This document shows, piece after piece, positions 48,115-57,922 of a stretch of DNA of 64,000 nucleotides. The notes below the pieces were generated by a model that saw nothing but the letters and a program-made list of their open reading frames with translations, was not told the DNA's origin and did no database searches. Made by a program: the position numbers and the translations under genes. Origin of the DNA: Erwinia pyrifoliae DSM 12163 (lineage in GTDB: Bacteria; Pseudomonadota; Gammaproteobacteria; Enterobacterales; Enterobacteriaceae). The DNA lies in NCBI RefSeq assembly GCF_000026985.1, contig NC_017390.1, positions 1,440,314-1,504,313 of the forward strand. Reading direction: 5' to 3'. Position 1 is the stretch's first letter, and each line of letters starts with the position of its first letter.

Positions 48115-50973
48115 TTGAAATATCCTGTCTCTTTCCGCACAACGTTAAAGATCTCCCGCTATTTGTTCCGCATTCTTGCACTGATGCTGTGGACGCTGGG
48201 AGCGTTATTGACGGTCTTTTATATTAATAATTTATTACGGGAAAGAGAATCTCAGGTTCGGCATGATTTCACCGCCAGCTACCAGCAGGCTCAGTGGTAT
48301 GTCCGCCACTCGGTGGATGTGATGCGAGAGATGAAATTTATTGCTGACAACCACCTGAATGCTTCAGGGAACAGCGGCAATCAGTCGGGCGGCGATCGGC
48401 ATTCCGGCACGCTCTTGCAGCCGCAGATCGACCCGCTGTATGCCGCATCTGAATGTAATTCGATGCGTCATACTTTGTACAACACTCTGAGTTCGTTCGG
48501 TTATTTTCTTGACTATTGGAGAGATAACTTCGCTTCTTACACCCGCCTTAACAGGGTGGTTTTTGTTGGCGAAGAGGATCAGTGCCTGGCAAGCTTCGAT
48601 CTGGCGTCGACGCCAGCAGACCGTAGCAGAATGATGAAAGTGTTGCGTGAGCGGATTTCCCTCTATCGTGATGGCTCTAAAGAAGAGCGCAAAAATAACC
48701 TGTCGTGGGTCGCTCCGACGGTGCAGCCGGGCGTGGGTTACTACTACATGATCACGCCGGTCTATCTCACCAGTAAGGTCACTGCGCTGCTGGGTATTGA
48801 GCAGAGTATCCGCATAGAAGATCTGATGATGCCCGGCAGCCTGCCGATGACGGCAATGCTGGTCGATCAGAACAACAGGCGTATCCTTTCTACAGAGCAG
48901 GGTGCAGTGAGCTTCTCAGCAGATGACCTGCCCGGTGATGCCGCATGGTTTGGCTATATTTCGGGTTATAGCCAGCTGATAATGAAAAAGAAGCTGCCGT
49001 CCTCTTCGCTCAGCGTGGTTTATGCCGTCTCGACCAGCGCAATGATTGACAGGCTGAAAATGCTGATGGTTAATTCCGTCCTGCTCAATCTGATCAGCGC
49101 TATCCTTATGTTTATTTTTGCCCGCATGTTTGAGCGGAGAATGTTCCTGCCTGCTGAAGAGAATGCTTACCGCCTGGAAGAACAGGAGCAATTTAACCGC
49201 AAAATCGTGGCTTCGGCGCCGGTTGGGATTTGCATTCTGCGCACCAGTGACGGCACCAATATTCTTAGTAACGAGCTGGCGCATAACTATCTGACTTTGC
49301 TGACACAGGAGGACAGACTGCGCCTGACCGAAATGATCTGCGGCCAACAGGTCAATTTTGTTGATGTTCTGACCGGCAGTAATACCAACCTGCAAATCAG
49401 CTTTGTCCATTCACGCTATCGTAACGAGAACGTAGCAATTTGCGTATTGGTTGATGTCAGCGCACGCGTGAAAATGGAACAGTCTCTGCACGAGATTGCC
49501 CAAGAGGCAGAGCAGGCAAGCCAGTCTAAATCCATGTTCCTGGCGACCGTCAGCCACGAATTACGCACCCCGCTGTACGGGATCATTGGTAACCTCGACC
49601 TGTTAAAAACCAAAGCGCTGCCAGCGGGTGCCGATTCGCTGGTGACGGCGATGAACAACTCTTCCAGCCTGCTACTGAAAATTATCAGCGATATTCTTGA
49701 TTTCTCTAAAATTGAGTCGGAACAACTGAAGATTGAACCACGGGAATTCTCACCGCGAGAAGTGATAGCTCATATCACCGCGAATTATCTGGCGATGGTA
49801 GTAAAAAAACGCCTCACGCTGTGGTGCTTTATTGACAGCGATGTGCCGGTTGCACTGGATGGTGACCCGATGCGTTTGCAGCAGGTCATTTCTAACCTGC
49901 TCAATAACGCCATCAAATTTACGCATACTGGCGGTATTATCCTGCAGGCTTATGTTAAAGGCGACTATCTGGCTTTTCGCGTACGCGACAGCGGGGTAGG
50001 GATACCGGCGAAGGAAATTACGCGCCTGTTTGATCCTTTTTTCCAGGTCGGCAGCGGCGTGCAGCGTCATTTTCAGGGCACCGGGCTGGGATTGGCGATC
50101 TGCGAAAAACTGATGAACATGATGGATGGTGATATTGAGGTGGAGTCTGAGCCGGGCATGGGGAGTCAGTTTATCGTCCGCATTCCGCTCTATAACAGCC
50201 GGGTGGTGACGCTGGAGCCGCGTGATGGCCTGCAGGATAAGCAGTGCTGGCTTCAGCTGCGTCATGCTACCCTGGCCACTTTCCTCAGCCGCGTATTGCA
50301 TGAACAAGGAATGCAGGTTCAGGACTATGCCGGTCAGGCGGCGGTTGACGACATCATTATTACCGATCATGAGTTCCAGCCGCTACAAAGCGTGCGTGCG
50401 GTGATTCGCTTTGACGGGCGTCATAACGACGCGCCAAGAGAGCTGGTACCAGGGCGCTGGATCTGTGCAACCACCACCCCTAATGAACTGCCTCTGCTGT
50501 TAGGGCGCATCTATCGGGTCGAGGTGGCAGTGCCTGAAGGCATACAGGCGGTACTGACGAAAGCCGGGGAAAACGTCGGAAACGACGATATTCTCATCCT
50601 GGTGGTAGACGACCATCCAATCAACCGCATGCTGTTGTCCGATCAGCTTGGATCGCTGGGCTACCGGGTGAAAACCGCTCAGGATGGCATTGATGCACTC
50701 AACGTGATCGGCCGCAACGAGATTGATATTGTACTGACCGATGTCAATATGCCGAATATGGATGGCTATCTTCTCACGCAGCGCCTGCGCGAACTGGGGC
50801 AGACCTTCCCGGTGATAGGCGTAACGGCCAATGCATTAGCGGAAGAGAAACAGCGCTGTATCGAAGCAGGAATGGACAATTGTCTGTCCAAACCGGTCAC
50901 GATGGAAACATTGCAGCAGGCATTGTCATTTTATGCCGGGCGGGTCAGAAAGAGCCGTGAAAGCGTTGAGTAA
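48115..50973 (+). CDS. rcsC: Hybrid sensor histidine kinase RcsC
   Basis: The sensor kinase of the Rcs envelope-stress phosphorelay: it autophosphorylates and passes phosphate through its own receiver to RcsD and then RcsB. Order: membrane helix (about 20-40), diverged periplasmic domain, second helix (about 310-330), HisKA with FLATVSHELRTPLYG, ATPase with NAIKFTHTGG and GTGLGLAICEKL, a degenerate receiver-like region, and a C-terminal receiver with VVDDHPINR and DIVLTDVNMPNMDGY (phospho-Asp). I place the start at TTG 48115, aligning LKYPVSFRTTLK with the E. coli start and giving 952 aa (E. coli 949). An upstream ATG at 47995 (40 more residues) and one at 48094 are possible. It is convergent with rcsB, as in E. 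coli. Confidence 0.93.
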   Translation: MKYPVSFRTTLKISRYLFRILALMLWTLGALLTVFYINNLLRERESQVRHDFTASYQQAQWYVRHSVDVMREMKFIADNHLNASGNSGNQSGGDRHSGTLLQPQIDPLYAASECNSMRHTLYNTLSSFGYFLDYWRDNFASYTRLNRVVFVGEEDQCLASFDLASTPADRSRMMKVLRERISLYRDGSKEERKNNLSWVAPTVQPGVGYYYMITPVYLTSKVTALLGIEQSIRIEDLMMPGSLPMTAMLVDQNNRRILSTEQGAVSFSADDLPGDAAWFGYISGYSQLIMKKKLPSSSLSVVYAVSTSAMIDRLKMLMVNSVLLNLISAILMFIFARMFERRMFLPAEENAYRLEEQEQFNRKIVASAPVGICILRTSDGTNILSNELAHNYLTLLTQEDRLRLTEMICGQQVNFVDVLTGSNTNLQISFVHSRYRNENVAICVLVDVSARVKMEQSLHEIAQEAEQASQSKSMFLATVSHELRTPLYGIIGNLDLLKTKALPAGADSLVTAMNNSSSLLLKIISDILDFSKIESEQLKIEPREFSPREVIAHITANYLAMVVKKRLTLWCFIDSDVPVALDGDPMRLQQVISNLLNNAIKFTHTGGIILQAYVKGDYLAFRVRDSGVGIPAKEITRLFDPFFQVGSGVQRHFQGTGLGLAICEKLMNMMDGDIEVESEPGMGSQFIVRIPLYNSRVVTLEPRDGLQDKQCWLQLRHATLATFLSRVLHEQGMQVQDYAGQAAVDDIIITDHEFQPLQSVRAVIRFDGRHNDAPRELVPGRWICATTTPNELPLLLGRIYRVEVAVPEGIQAVLTKAGENVGNDDILILVVDDHPINRMLLSDQLGSLGYRVKTAQDGIDALNVIGRNEIDIVLTDVNMPNMDGYLLTQRLRELGQTFPVIGVTANALAEEKQRCIEAGMDNCLSKPVTMETLQQALSFYAGRVRKSRESVE

Positions 50974-51000
50974 CAGGCGGAGCACAGGGTGGGTAACAGT

Positions 51001-51025
51001 CAACCCGCCGTAAGACGGCGGGTTG
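51001..51025. terminator. Stem-loop between convergent rcsC and rcsB
   Basis: CAACCCGCCGT and ACGGCGGGTTG, perfect 11-bp arms with an AAG loop, lie 27 bp past the rcsC stop. There is no T run, but the stem is strong; it may act in both directions. The 100 bp between it and the rcsB stop hold no gene. Confidence 0.7.
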
Positions 51026-51125
51026 TCAAGAAATCAGGGCCGCCTTATTACGGCGTATGACCCTTTCAGAGAGCGAGTTCGATTTTCGATAATGTCGCTA
51101 CGGCAAATTTGGCGTGGACAACACC

Positions 51126-51773
51126 TTACTTATCAATCGGCATCATGCTCACCGATGACAGATAGTTTAGCAAAGCAATATCATTATCTACGCCTAATTT
51201 CATCATCGCCGATTTTTTCTGACTGCTGATGGTTTTAATGCTGCGGTTAAGCTTTTTGGCAATTTCGGTCACCAGGAAACCTTCGGCAAACAGGCGCAGA
51301 ACTTCGCTCTCTTTTGGTGACAGGCGTTTATCACCGTAACCACCCGCGCTGATTTTCTCCAGCAGTTTCGCCACGCTTTCCGGGGTATACTTTTTGCCTT
51401 TCTGCAGGGCTGCCAGTGCCTTAGGCAGGTCAGTTGGTGCACCCTGCTTCAGCACGATGCCTTCGATATCAAGATCCAGTACGGCGCTGAGAATGGCCGG
51501 GTTGTTGTTCATGGTCAGAACAATGATCGACAGGTCAGGATAATGGCGTTTGATATATTTGATCAGCGTGATGCCATCGCCATATTTTTCGCCAGGCATA
51601 GAGAGGTCGGTGACCAGCACGTTAGCATCGAGCTTGGACAGGCTGTTAATTAACGCCGTAGAATCTTCAAACTCGCCAACCACATTGACCCACTCAATTT
51701 GTTCGAGTGACTTACGAATGCCGAACAGAACAATAGGATGGTCGTCGGCAATAATGACATTCAGATTATTCAT
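51126..51773 (-). CDS. rcsB: Response regulator RcsB
   Basis: The output regulator of the Rcs phosphorelay; alone or with RcsA it controls capsule or amylovoran-type polysaccharide, motility, rprA and cell division genes. 215 aa (E. coli 216). Receiver residues: acidic pair in VIIADDHPIV, phospho-Asp in LVTDLSMPG, Thr in IIVLTMN and Lys in IEGIVLKQGA. The LuxR-type helix-turn-helix is LSPKESEVLRLFAEGFLVTEIAKKL. The start MNNLNVIIADDHP at 51773 matches E. coli. It begins 1 bp after the rcsD stop codon, so translation is probably coupled. Confidence 0.98.
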   Translation of the reverse strand: MNNLNVIIADDHPIVLFGIRKSLEQIEWVNVVGEFEDSTALINSLSKLDANVLVTDLSMPGEKYGDGITLIKYIKRHYPDLSIIVLTMNNNPAILSAVLDLDIEGIVLKQGAPTDLPKALAALQKGKKYTPESVAKLLEKISAGGYGDKRLSPKESEVLRLFAEGFLVTEIAKKLNRSIKTISSQKKSAMMKLGVDNDIALLNYLSSVSMMPIDK

Positions 51774-51774
51774 A

Positions 51775-54432
51775 TTATTGGTTACCTTGCTGCAGGAGAT
51801 CTTTGACATAAGTGTCAACTTCACTGGTGGTATTTTTAATGTTAGTTTCATCACAATGTTGAATGTGACGCTCTAAAGTTTCACAAAGCTGCTTGCCGGG
51901 TAATAAATTTAACATGGCAAACACACCTTTCAGACGATGTGCGGTCTGCGCCAGCGTACTGTAATCCCTGTCTGCAGCTTCATTATACAGTCTCTTGATA
52001 TCATCTGGTACTGTCTCAATAAAAAGCTGCAGGTAGCCACTGGCAAATAGTTGAGCAGTGTCCTGCTGCTCGACGCCATCATCAGCCAGCTCATCCTGCG
52101 CCAGCTGTTGTTCAATCAGCATCAGCAACGCATCCTGCATTGCGCTACTGATATTGAAATTTACCCGATACTGGTTTCCAGTTAACGCTGTAAAACCGGG
52201 TTCATCATCCGTGACCAGAAGTGACCACGGGGTTAAATGCTCTGGTTCGTCGGTGATCAGAACATCGTGCAGCTGACCGGAGAAGCGCTCATCGGGAGTG
52301 ATGCAGCTGGCCCCCCAGTTTTCTAACTGGCGTATGACGATTTTACGTACGTCCTCAACGGTAATATCAATCAGCGCATTAACCCCGTCTAATAGCTTCT
52401 CTTCATAATCCTGCTGTGGCTCCAGCGGAGCCTGAATTTCGATGCTATAGCGCGTGCCAATGTCCGGACGGGCGCCAATCTCCAGGCGCCCCCCCAGCTG
52501 TTTACACAGTTGCTTACACAGGAAAAAAGCCATTCCCGACGCCTGACCGTAACGATCCTGATGAGTATCACCGAGAAATGGAAATTCCGCGTTGGCCATT
52601 TCTTCAGCGGATAGCCCTGCTCCCGTATCTACAATCTCAATCAGTAACCGGTCGAGGCGATCGGTTGGAGAGGTGACGGTGACGCTTATCCGCCCCCAGT
52701 TGGTCGTGGTGACGGCATAATGCAGCAATGTAGAGAGGATTTTTGCTAAGGCTTTGCGATCGCCAAAGCGCGTTTCATCGCTGTTGAGATGATTGGAAAT
52801 GGTCAGCGACAAACCCTTACGGCGAATCATCGGCAGGATTTCGCCCGCCCGCTCATCCAGCAGGGATTGCAGTTTGAAACTGCTGGCATCCGGCGTCCAG
52901 TCAAAGGTCTCCAACTGGTTAAGCAAAACGATATCGTCAACCAGACGGCTCAGGGCCTGAGAGGCTTCCAGAGAAGCGTCCAGCTGCTCAGATTCTTGCT
53001 CGTGGCCGAGCAGCTGTAAATTGGCAATCACAGCATGTAGCGGTCGCTGCAAAGCCTGGCCCAGATGCTGTAGCAATTGCTGGCGCGACTGGTGATTTTT
53101 ATCTAATACCTGCTGGGCTTTTTGCAGCTTTTTATTGACCAGTAATTCCCGGTCCTGGTCGCGCATCATAAACAGCTGGGTATGCGGTGACAGCTCGCTG
53201 CGCGCATGGCGGATTTCGTAGACCTCGTTATTGACCGTAGCCTGCAAAACGCCCTGATGTTGATCGGACATATTGATAATTTTTTGCAGGTTAAGATGAG
53301 GCAACAGATGGTCGGCAATTTTATTACTGATGAGGGTACGGTTATTGACAAAATCATACACCATTAGCCCGAGGGGTAGCCTGCCGACTATTTCTTCATT
53401 GAGCAGACGTGCAGCTTCAAGCTCTGTGCTCAGGTTTTCACTCGGGCGCAAAGACTGCTGGCGCAGCAGGAACAAACCCGACAGCGACAGTAATAATAGG
53501 CTCAGATTAGCCAGTAGCGGCCAAAGCAAGTTATGCAGGGTATCTGCCACCAGGCGGGTGATCGGGACGCGGTAAATAAGCTGAAGTGGAGTACCGGGCA
53601 GGGCGGCAGTAATGCCAATATTCGGATTCATCCAACTGATATGCGTGCTGGCCCCCAGATTATCTCCGTCTTCAGGAAGCGGGGCAGCATCCTGCTTCAA
53701 CTGGAAATTATCCAGCGGCAAATTGCGCTGAATAATGTCATTTACCGGCAGATCAAAAGCGACCACCGTAGCCAGATGGCCTGGCTGATTGAAGGTGGTG
53801 CGCACGGTAAAATAGTGATCGTTCTGCCAGGAAAAGCGACGTAATGGTGAAAAGCTCTCGCGCTCATCCAGCGCGTTGGCCATCTGGAGCATTTCCGCTC
53901 GTCGGGCCTCAACGATATTGCTAATGGCATTATCTTTGTCGCGTGTTGCCATATCTTTCAGCGGGAGAGTGGAAATGAGGATCAGGCTGTTATCCTGGCC
54001 ATTGAGAAAATACATTGACCAGGTGCTGTTTTCCGCCCCCCAAAGCGTATCAAGGTAACCGGACATGCGCTGCGTCATATCCAGCGCGGTAGTTTCATGC
54101 GGGCCAAAAATCAGGGCTTCTGTTTTGCGCCGGGTTTTTTCCACATAATAAACATCCGGGTGCAGAGGAGTTTCCTGCAAATTGCTGTTCATCGCCGTAC
54201 CCACAGCGTTGGCCGCCAGATTTTCGTATATCTGCCAGGCGGCCAAACGGTAGGTATCAATGCGTTTCTGCATGGCATGAGTGATATCTTCTACAGCATA
54301 ACGCTTTTCCGTTAACCAGGTGTTGACCGCATTATGGATCATAAATCCGGTGGCCAGCAGCTGCAGCAGGATAAACACCACAAAAAAGCGTGTTACATTG
54401 CCGGAAGTTAGCGGAAATTTATATGGCAACAT
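51775..54432 (-). CDS. rcsD: Phosphotransfer intermediate RcsD
   Basis: An inner-membrane phosphotransfer protein between RcsC and RcsB. 885 aa (E. coli 890). Two membrane helices (about 15-33 and 300-320) bracket a periplasmic domain with conserved patches such as RRKTEALIFGPHE, TQRMSGYLDTLWGAEN and LNGQDNSLILISTLPLKDM. A kinase-like, catalytically inert middle and an ABL region follow. The C-terminal HPt domain carries the phospho-His in LAQTAHRLKGVFAMLNL. I chose the ATG at 54432 (GGGG 9 nt upstream); a TTG five codons earlier is an alternative. The N-terminus and residues 245-290 are diverged from E. coli. It is in an operon with rcsB. Confidence 0.95.
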   Translation of the reverse strand: MLPYKFPLTSGNVTRFFVVFILLQLLATGFMIHNAVNTWLTEKRYAVEDITHAMQKRIDTYRLAAWQIYENLAANAVGTAMNSNLQETPLHPDVYYVEKTRRKTEALIFGPHETTALDMTQRMSGYLDTLWGAENSTWSMYFLNGQDNSLILISTLPLKDMATRDKDNAISNIVEARRAEMLQMANALDERESFSPLRRFSWQNDHYFTVRTTFNQPGHLATVVAFDLPVNDIIQRNLPLDNFQLKQDAAPLPEDGDNLGASTHISWMNPNIGITAALPGTPLQLIYRVPITRLVADTLHNLLWPLLANLSLLLLSLSGLFLLRQQSLRPSENLSTELEAARLLNEEIVGRLPLGLMVYDFVNNRTLISNKIADHLLPHLNLQKIINMSDQHQGVLQATVNNEVYEIRHARSELSPHTQLFMMRDQDRELLVNKKLQKAQQVLDKNHQSRQQLLQHLGQALQRPLHAVIANLQLLGHEQESEQLDASLEASQALSRLVDDIVLLNQLETFDWTPDASSFKLQSLLDERAGEILPMIRRKGLSLTISNHLNSDETRFGDRKALAKILSTLLHYAVTTTNWGRISVTVTSPTDRLDRLLIEIVDTGAGLSAEEMANAEFPFLGDTHQDRYGQASGMAFFLCKQLCKQLGGRLEIGARPDIGTRYSIEIQAPLEPQQDYEEKLLDGVNALIDITVEDVRKIVIRQLENWGASCITPDERFSGQLHDVLITDEPEHLTPWSLLVTDDEPGFTALTGNQYRVNFNISSAMQDALLMLIEQQLAQDELADDGVEQQDTAQLFASGYLQLFIETVPDDIKRLYNEAADRDYSTLAQTAHRLKGVFAMLNLLPGKQLCETLERHIQHCDETNIKNTTSEVDTYVKDLLQQGNQ

Positions 54433-55595
54433 GCTGTAAAACCCCAATTACCTTGTCAATAGTCGGGCGTTGGCCGCCCCAACTAAAAGCAGCCTTGCCG
54501 TGGTGCTGAACGGCAAAGTGCGGCGGGCAAAAAAAAAGATAAATCCGACCAAAATGGGGCCAGTCAGAATACCCGTATACTATGATTGTAATGATCGAAA
54601 TGGTGAGATTTGACGGCATTTCATGGCGCTTCACCACCGCATCGGGCAAGGCTGGCAGCGCGTTATCTGCACCAAAAATCATCAGGGCGTGAACCCGTCG
54701 ACAGGCAGCAGACAGGGTGGCTGACAGAAATAGCAGCAGCCTGACACGGCCGTTGGCAATAGCGCGGTTACAGACACAATCGCCTGGTAGCTTGCCGATG
54801 TCAGCAAATAACAATACTGCGCGTGGCGCATGTTCGGTCACCAGTGATCCACTCACAAAAAACGGTACGTCCATTTTATACATTTATCCATTTGCGTGTC
54901 ATGTAATCAGTGCCAACTTCTATCACAAGTACGACCAGTTAAAAAGAAAATCCCTTAGTTGAAGAGGCATTAGTTCAACCCTGTGAGTTGTGGTAGCTTA
55001 ATACCCCAAATAATTCTTCTTGTTTATCGGAATATTCCTTTAAAGGCACTTTGTTTATCGCTGTCTGGATGACATTACCTTATGGAAACTGACCCAGGCA
55101 TGTGAGCAAAAAGGGAAAAGTGCTTGATCCTTGCGCCTTTAACCTACGATGATTGCGGGCAGGATTAAACATGGCCTTCCGGCTGAAGCAACGCGGCTAC
55201 ACTCTCCTGATGCGCATCCGGCACCACTTAAACGCCTGTGAGTGCTTAACTTGTATTAAGTGGGCATAAACTCCCGGGAAACTGGGTGCATGTTTTAGAG
55301 CGAGCCAACGTCATCACTGTGCATGGCCCTTCTCTGGCGGTGGCGTTTATCCCGCTGCGCGGCATTAACCCTGTAAAGCTTTTAATACGCCAATGCATAA
55401 GTTCAGCCCGATCTTTTTTTCGTCTTCATATAGAAGCGGAAGCAGGTAAGAGTTAATTAGGCTTAAAAATAGCCGCTGCAGTGATGCGTTTTTCTAATAA
55501 TAGGGTATATTTTTTGTCTGAATATTGAGCAGGTGTTAACGCGAAAGATCTGACTAAGTCATGGTATAATTTTTGCAGGATAACATTAAGCGTGT
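54433..55595. other. Long spacer between rcsD and micF
   Basis: A 1.16-kb stretch without a convincing gene. A 154-codon minus-strand frame (54419-54883) overlapping the rcsD start has no ribosome site or family likeness. A short open stretch near 55290-55390 reads plausibly as protein (HVLERANVITVHGPSLAVAF) but has no start, so it could be a remnant. The rcsD-rcsB promoter must lie in the left part. Confidence 0.5.
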
Positions 55596-55690
55596 AAAAA
55601 AACGCCAGGCATTAAGCCTGGCGGGAATATGAAGTCATACAGTTCATTTCGGCAAGTGAAGGTAATTATGAAATAAAAAATGATGATAGC
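55596..55690 (-). ncRNA. micF: MicF small regulatory RNA
   Basis: Antisense sRNA that in E. coli base-pairs with ompF mRNA and lowers OmpF synthesis. Reading the minus strand from 55690, the 5' end GCTATCATCATTTTTTATTT agrees with the E. coli MicF 5' end (GCTATCATCATTAACTTTAT), which contains the seed. It ends in a strong terminator: CGCCAGGC-5 nt-GCCTGGCG (55603-55623) then seven U. The length is 95 nt against 93 in E. coli, and the position between rcsD and ompC, divergent from ompC, is the same. A -10-like TATTAT lies just upstream (55697-55702, minus strand). The middle portion is diverged. Confidence 0.9.
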
Positions 55691-56010
55691 GCGGAAATAA
55701 TACTTTTTCGTATCAGGAAATTTTTATCATTCAGTGCCTATCATAGATATTGAACCTAAGTTCATGAATTGAATCTGTTTTGTTTTTTATTGGCTTTGCG
55801 TGCCATTATTACCGTTATCTGTTTAGATCAGAGGGTTCTTATATTTACACATGTCGCAATGACTTCCTGACTGTATGAAACACTTTTGGAAATTTAGTAG
55901 CATTTTCCTGATGGATTATTACCCTTTGTCCCTTAATATGGCACTAAGTGCTTAATATTGATGTTTAGCACGCAGTGGCATTATAAAACGAATAATACAG
56001 AGGTAGTAAA
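55691..56010. promoter_or_regulatory. Divergent micF / ompC control region
   Basis: A 320-bp AT-rich region driving micF leftward and ompC rightward. In E. coli the OmpR sites here serve both genes. Segments such as TATTTACACATG (55840-55851) and GAAACACTTTTGG (55877-55889) resemble OmpR half-sites, but I cannot assign them firmly. The ompC ribosome site is AGAGG just before the ATG. Confidence 0.6.
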
Positions 56011-57117
56011 ATGAAACTTCGCGTTCTTTCCCTGCTGGTTCCGGCACTACTGGTTGCTGGTTCAGCAGGTGCGGCTGAAATTTATAACAAAGATGGAAAC
56101 AAGCTTGACCTGTCTGGCAAAGCTGCAGGACTGCACTATTTTTCCGACAACTCTTCTTCAGATGGTGACAAGTCGTATATGCGTCTTGGCTTTAAAGGCG
56201 AAACGCAGATTTCCGATCTCCTGACCGGCTACGGCCAGTGGGAGTATCAGGCGGCATTGAACACCACTGAAGCAGAGGGTACCGCTAACAGCTTCACCCG
56301 CTTTGGCTTCGCCGGTTTGAAGTTCGGTGATGTGGGTTCCTTTGATTATGGCCGCAACTATGGCGTGCTGTACGACGTCGGAGCCTGGACCGACGTACTG
56401 CCGGAATTCGGTGGGGATGCCTACGGTGCGGATAACTTCATGTTCCAGCGCGGCAGCGGCATGGCGACCTATCGTAACAACAATTTCTTTGGACTGGTTG
56501 ATGGTCTGAATTTTGCCATTCAGTATCAGGGCAAGAACGATAGCAACGTCGAAGTGGCCGGTAACCGCAGTGCAGTTGCGCAAAATGGCGACGGCTATGG
56601 TCTTTCTGCCACTTACGATTTGGCTCCCGGTTTTAGCGCGGGTGCTGCGATGTTTTCTGCCGATCGAACTGATACCCAGAACCGGGTTGCGCTATTGGGT
56701 AATGGTGATAAAGCAGAAGCCTACTCCGCTGGTCTGAAGTACGATGCCAATAGCATCTACCTGGCAGCCTTGTACACCAAATCCTTTAACGCCACGCGTT
56801 TCGGCAGCAGCAATAACCCGGCCGCGTACGGTTTTGCGGATAAAGCGCAGAACTGGGAGCTGGTGGCGCAGTACCAGTTCGACTTTGGCCTGCGTCCTTC
56901 GCTTTCCTACGTGACGTCGCGCGGTAGCGATATTCAGAACTGGGGAACTCAAAACCTGAAGCAGTACATCGATGTCGGTGCGACTTACTACTTCAACAAA
57001 AACATGTCTACTTATGTTGATTATCAGATCAACCTGCTGGATGAAAATGACTTTACTAAAGCGGCCGGTATCAATACTGACAATGTGATGGCAGTGGGGC
57101 TGGTGTATCAGTTCTGA
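56011..57117 (+). CDS. ompC: Outer-membrane general porin OmpC/OmpF family
   Basis: A trimeric general porin that lets small hydrophilic solutes cross the outer membrane; 368 aa. Signal peptide 1-21 ([21 protein letters not shown]) is followed by [16 protein letters not shown], the mature porin start. Repeated beta-strand phrases, the loop-3 constriction motif ([12 protein letters not shown]) with its acidic residues, [16 protein letters not shown], and the C-terminal Phe of GLVYQF needed for Bam-dependent assembly are present. Surface loops are diverged from E. coli. Its synteny with micF and rcsD supports ompC over ompF. A terminator follows. Confidence 0.95.
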   Translation: MKLRVLSLLVPALLVAGSAGAAEIYNKDGNKLDLSGKAAGLHYFSDNSSSDGDKSYMRLGFKGETQISDLLTGYGQWEYQAALNTTEAEGTANSFTRFGFAGLKFGDVGSFDYGRNYGVLYDVGAWTDVLPEFGGDAYGADNFMFQRGSGMATYRNNNFFGLVDGLNFAIQYQGKNDSNVEVAGNRSAVAQNGDGYGLSATYDLAPGFSAGAAMFSADRTDTQNRVALLGNGDKAEAYSAGLKYDANSIYLAALYTKSFNATRFGSSNNPAAYGFADKAQNWELVAQYQFDFGLRPSLSYVTSRGSDIQNWGTQNLKQYIDVGATYYFNKNMSTYVDYQINLLDENDFTKAAGINTDNVMAVGLVYQF

Positions 57118-57150
57118 TCTGAGCCGGTCTTCCGGCGACTGCTGATCTTA

Positions 57151-57187
57151 AAAAAACGCCCGATGCATACAATGCAACGGGCGTTTT
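57151..57187 (+). terminator. Terminator of ompC
   Basis: A long stem AAAACGCCCGATGCAT / ATGCAACGGGCGTTTT with one internal mismatch and a 3-nt loop, running into TTTTT. It begins 34 bp past the stop codon. The A-rich left flank could make it bidirectional. Confidence 0.93.
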
Positions 57188-57322
57188 TGTCTGGTATTAA
57201 AACCTTTCTTTAGTCTGTACTGGATGGCATAACCACACCGCCCACCATTGCGCGCCACAAACAAGCATCACCAATTCACTGGTGAGCGATGATCAATCGT
57301 ACCATGCCGAAATTGGCCTGGA

Positions 57323-57478
57323 TCATGCCAGCATATCGCCCGCAGGTTTTTTCACAAGTTGATCCTCTGCGGCTTGCAGATAGCTGCCTTCCAGGCCAAC
57401 GCCACCCAGAGTGAAGGATAAGAACCGGAGCAGCCGCTGCCGCTTCAGGTTATCTTTCAGCTTATTTTTATTGCGCAT
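57323..57478 (-). CDS. Candidate small protein, 51 aa
   Basis: A short frame with an excellent ribosome site (GAGGAG, 6 nt before the ATG at 57478). The product starts MRNKNKLKDNLKRQRLLRFL and ends KKPAGDMLA: a very basic N-terminal third, a short Gly-containing middle (SFTLGGVGLEGSYLQAAEDQ) and no membrane helix. I do not recognise it. It faces the ompC terminator and stands alone in an 800-bp spacer where E. coli has little. The Shine-Dalgarno and ATG are the only direct support; its translation is unproven. Confidence 0.45.
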   Translation of the reverse strand: MRNKNKLKDNLKRQRLLRFLSFTLGGVGLEGSYLQAAEDQLVKKPAGDMLA

Positions 57479-57922
57479 ATCCTGCTCCTCGGTTTATTTA
57501 ACGTCAGCAGGAGAGAAGCACTAAACGTGCCAGCTGCAAAAGAGTGATAAAGGGGGGGATCAGGTTGCTGGTGGCACAATGTCTGCGTCAATCAGGTGCA
57601 GTCTGCGCCGAAGTGGTGCCCACAGGACGAATACGGGCCAGCTGACCCGTTGCTAATGTTGACAGAAGCCATGCAGGCGATTCATGCGGGTCTGCTTGTA
57701 ATGCTTATAGCCCGCAAAGATAATTACGGCAGCTGCTATCACTGGCAGTAGGTAGCCAATCTTTTTGGCTCTCCAGTTAAGATGGGGTTAACGGCGCGGT
57801 TTGCACTCGGTCTGAGACTATTGTGATGTGCAACTAAGGTGAGATAAAAGGGGGGGGAATACCCTTTTTTCGGCGAACTTGCGCGACAGGTACCAGCTTT
57901 TGATTAAGGTTGCAGATAACAA
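57479..57922. other. Spacer upstream of apbE
   Basis: A 444-bp stretch with G7 (57552-57558) and G8 (57850-57857) runs. On the minus strand a 35-codon frame (57653-57760) would encode a one-helix membrane peptide (YLLPVIAAAVIIFAGY), but its only well-placed start is ATT behind GGAGAG. The apbE promoter should lie near the right end. Confidence 0.4.

Noticed and set aside
54419..54883. 154-codon minus-strand frame overlapping the rcsD start
   Set aside because: No ribosome site, no recognisable family, low-complexity hydrophobic stretches; it also overlaps the chosen rcsD start.
55290..55390. Open stretch reading HVLERANVITVHGPSLAVAF
   Set aside because: Protein-like but without start or known match; too short to call a pseudogene.
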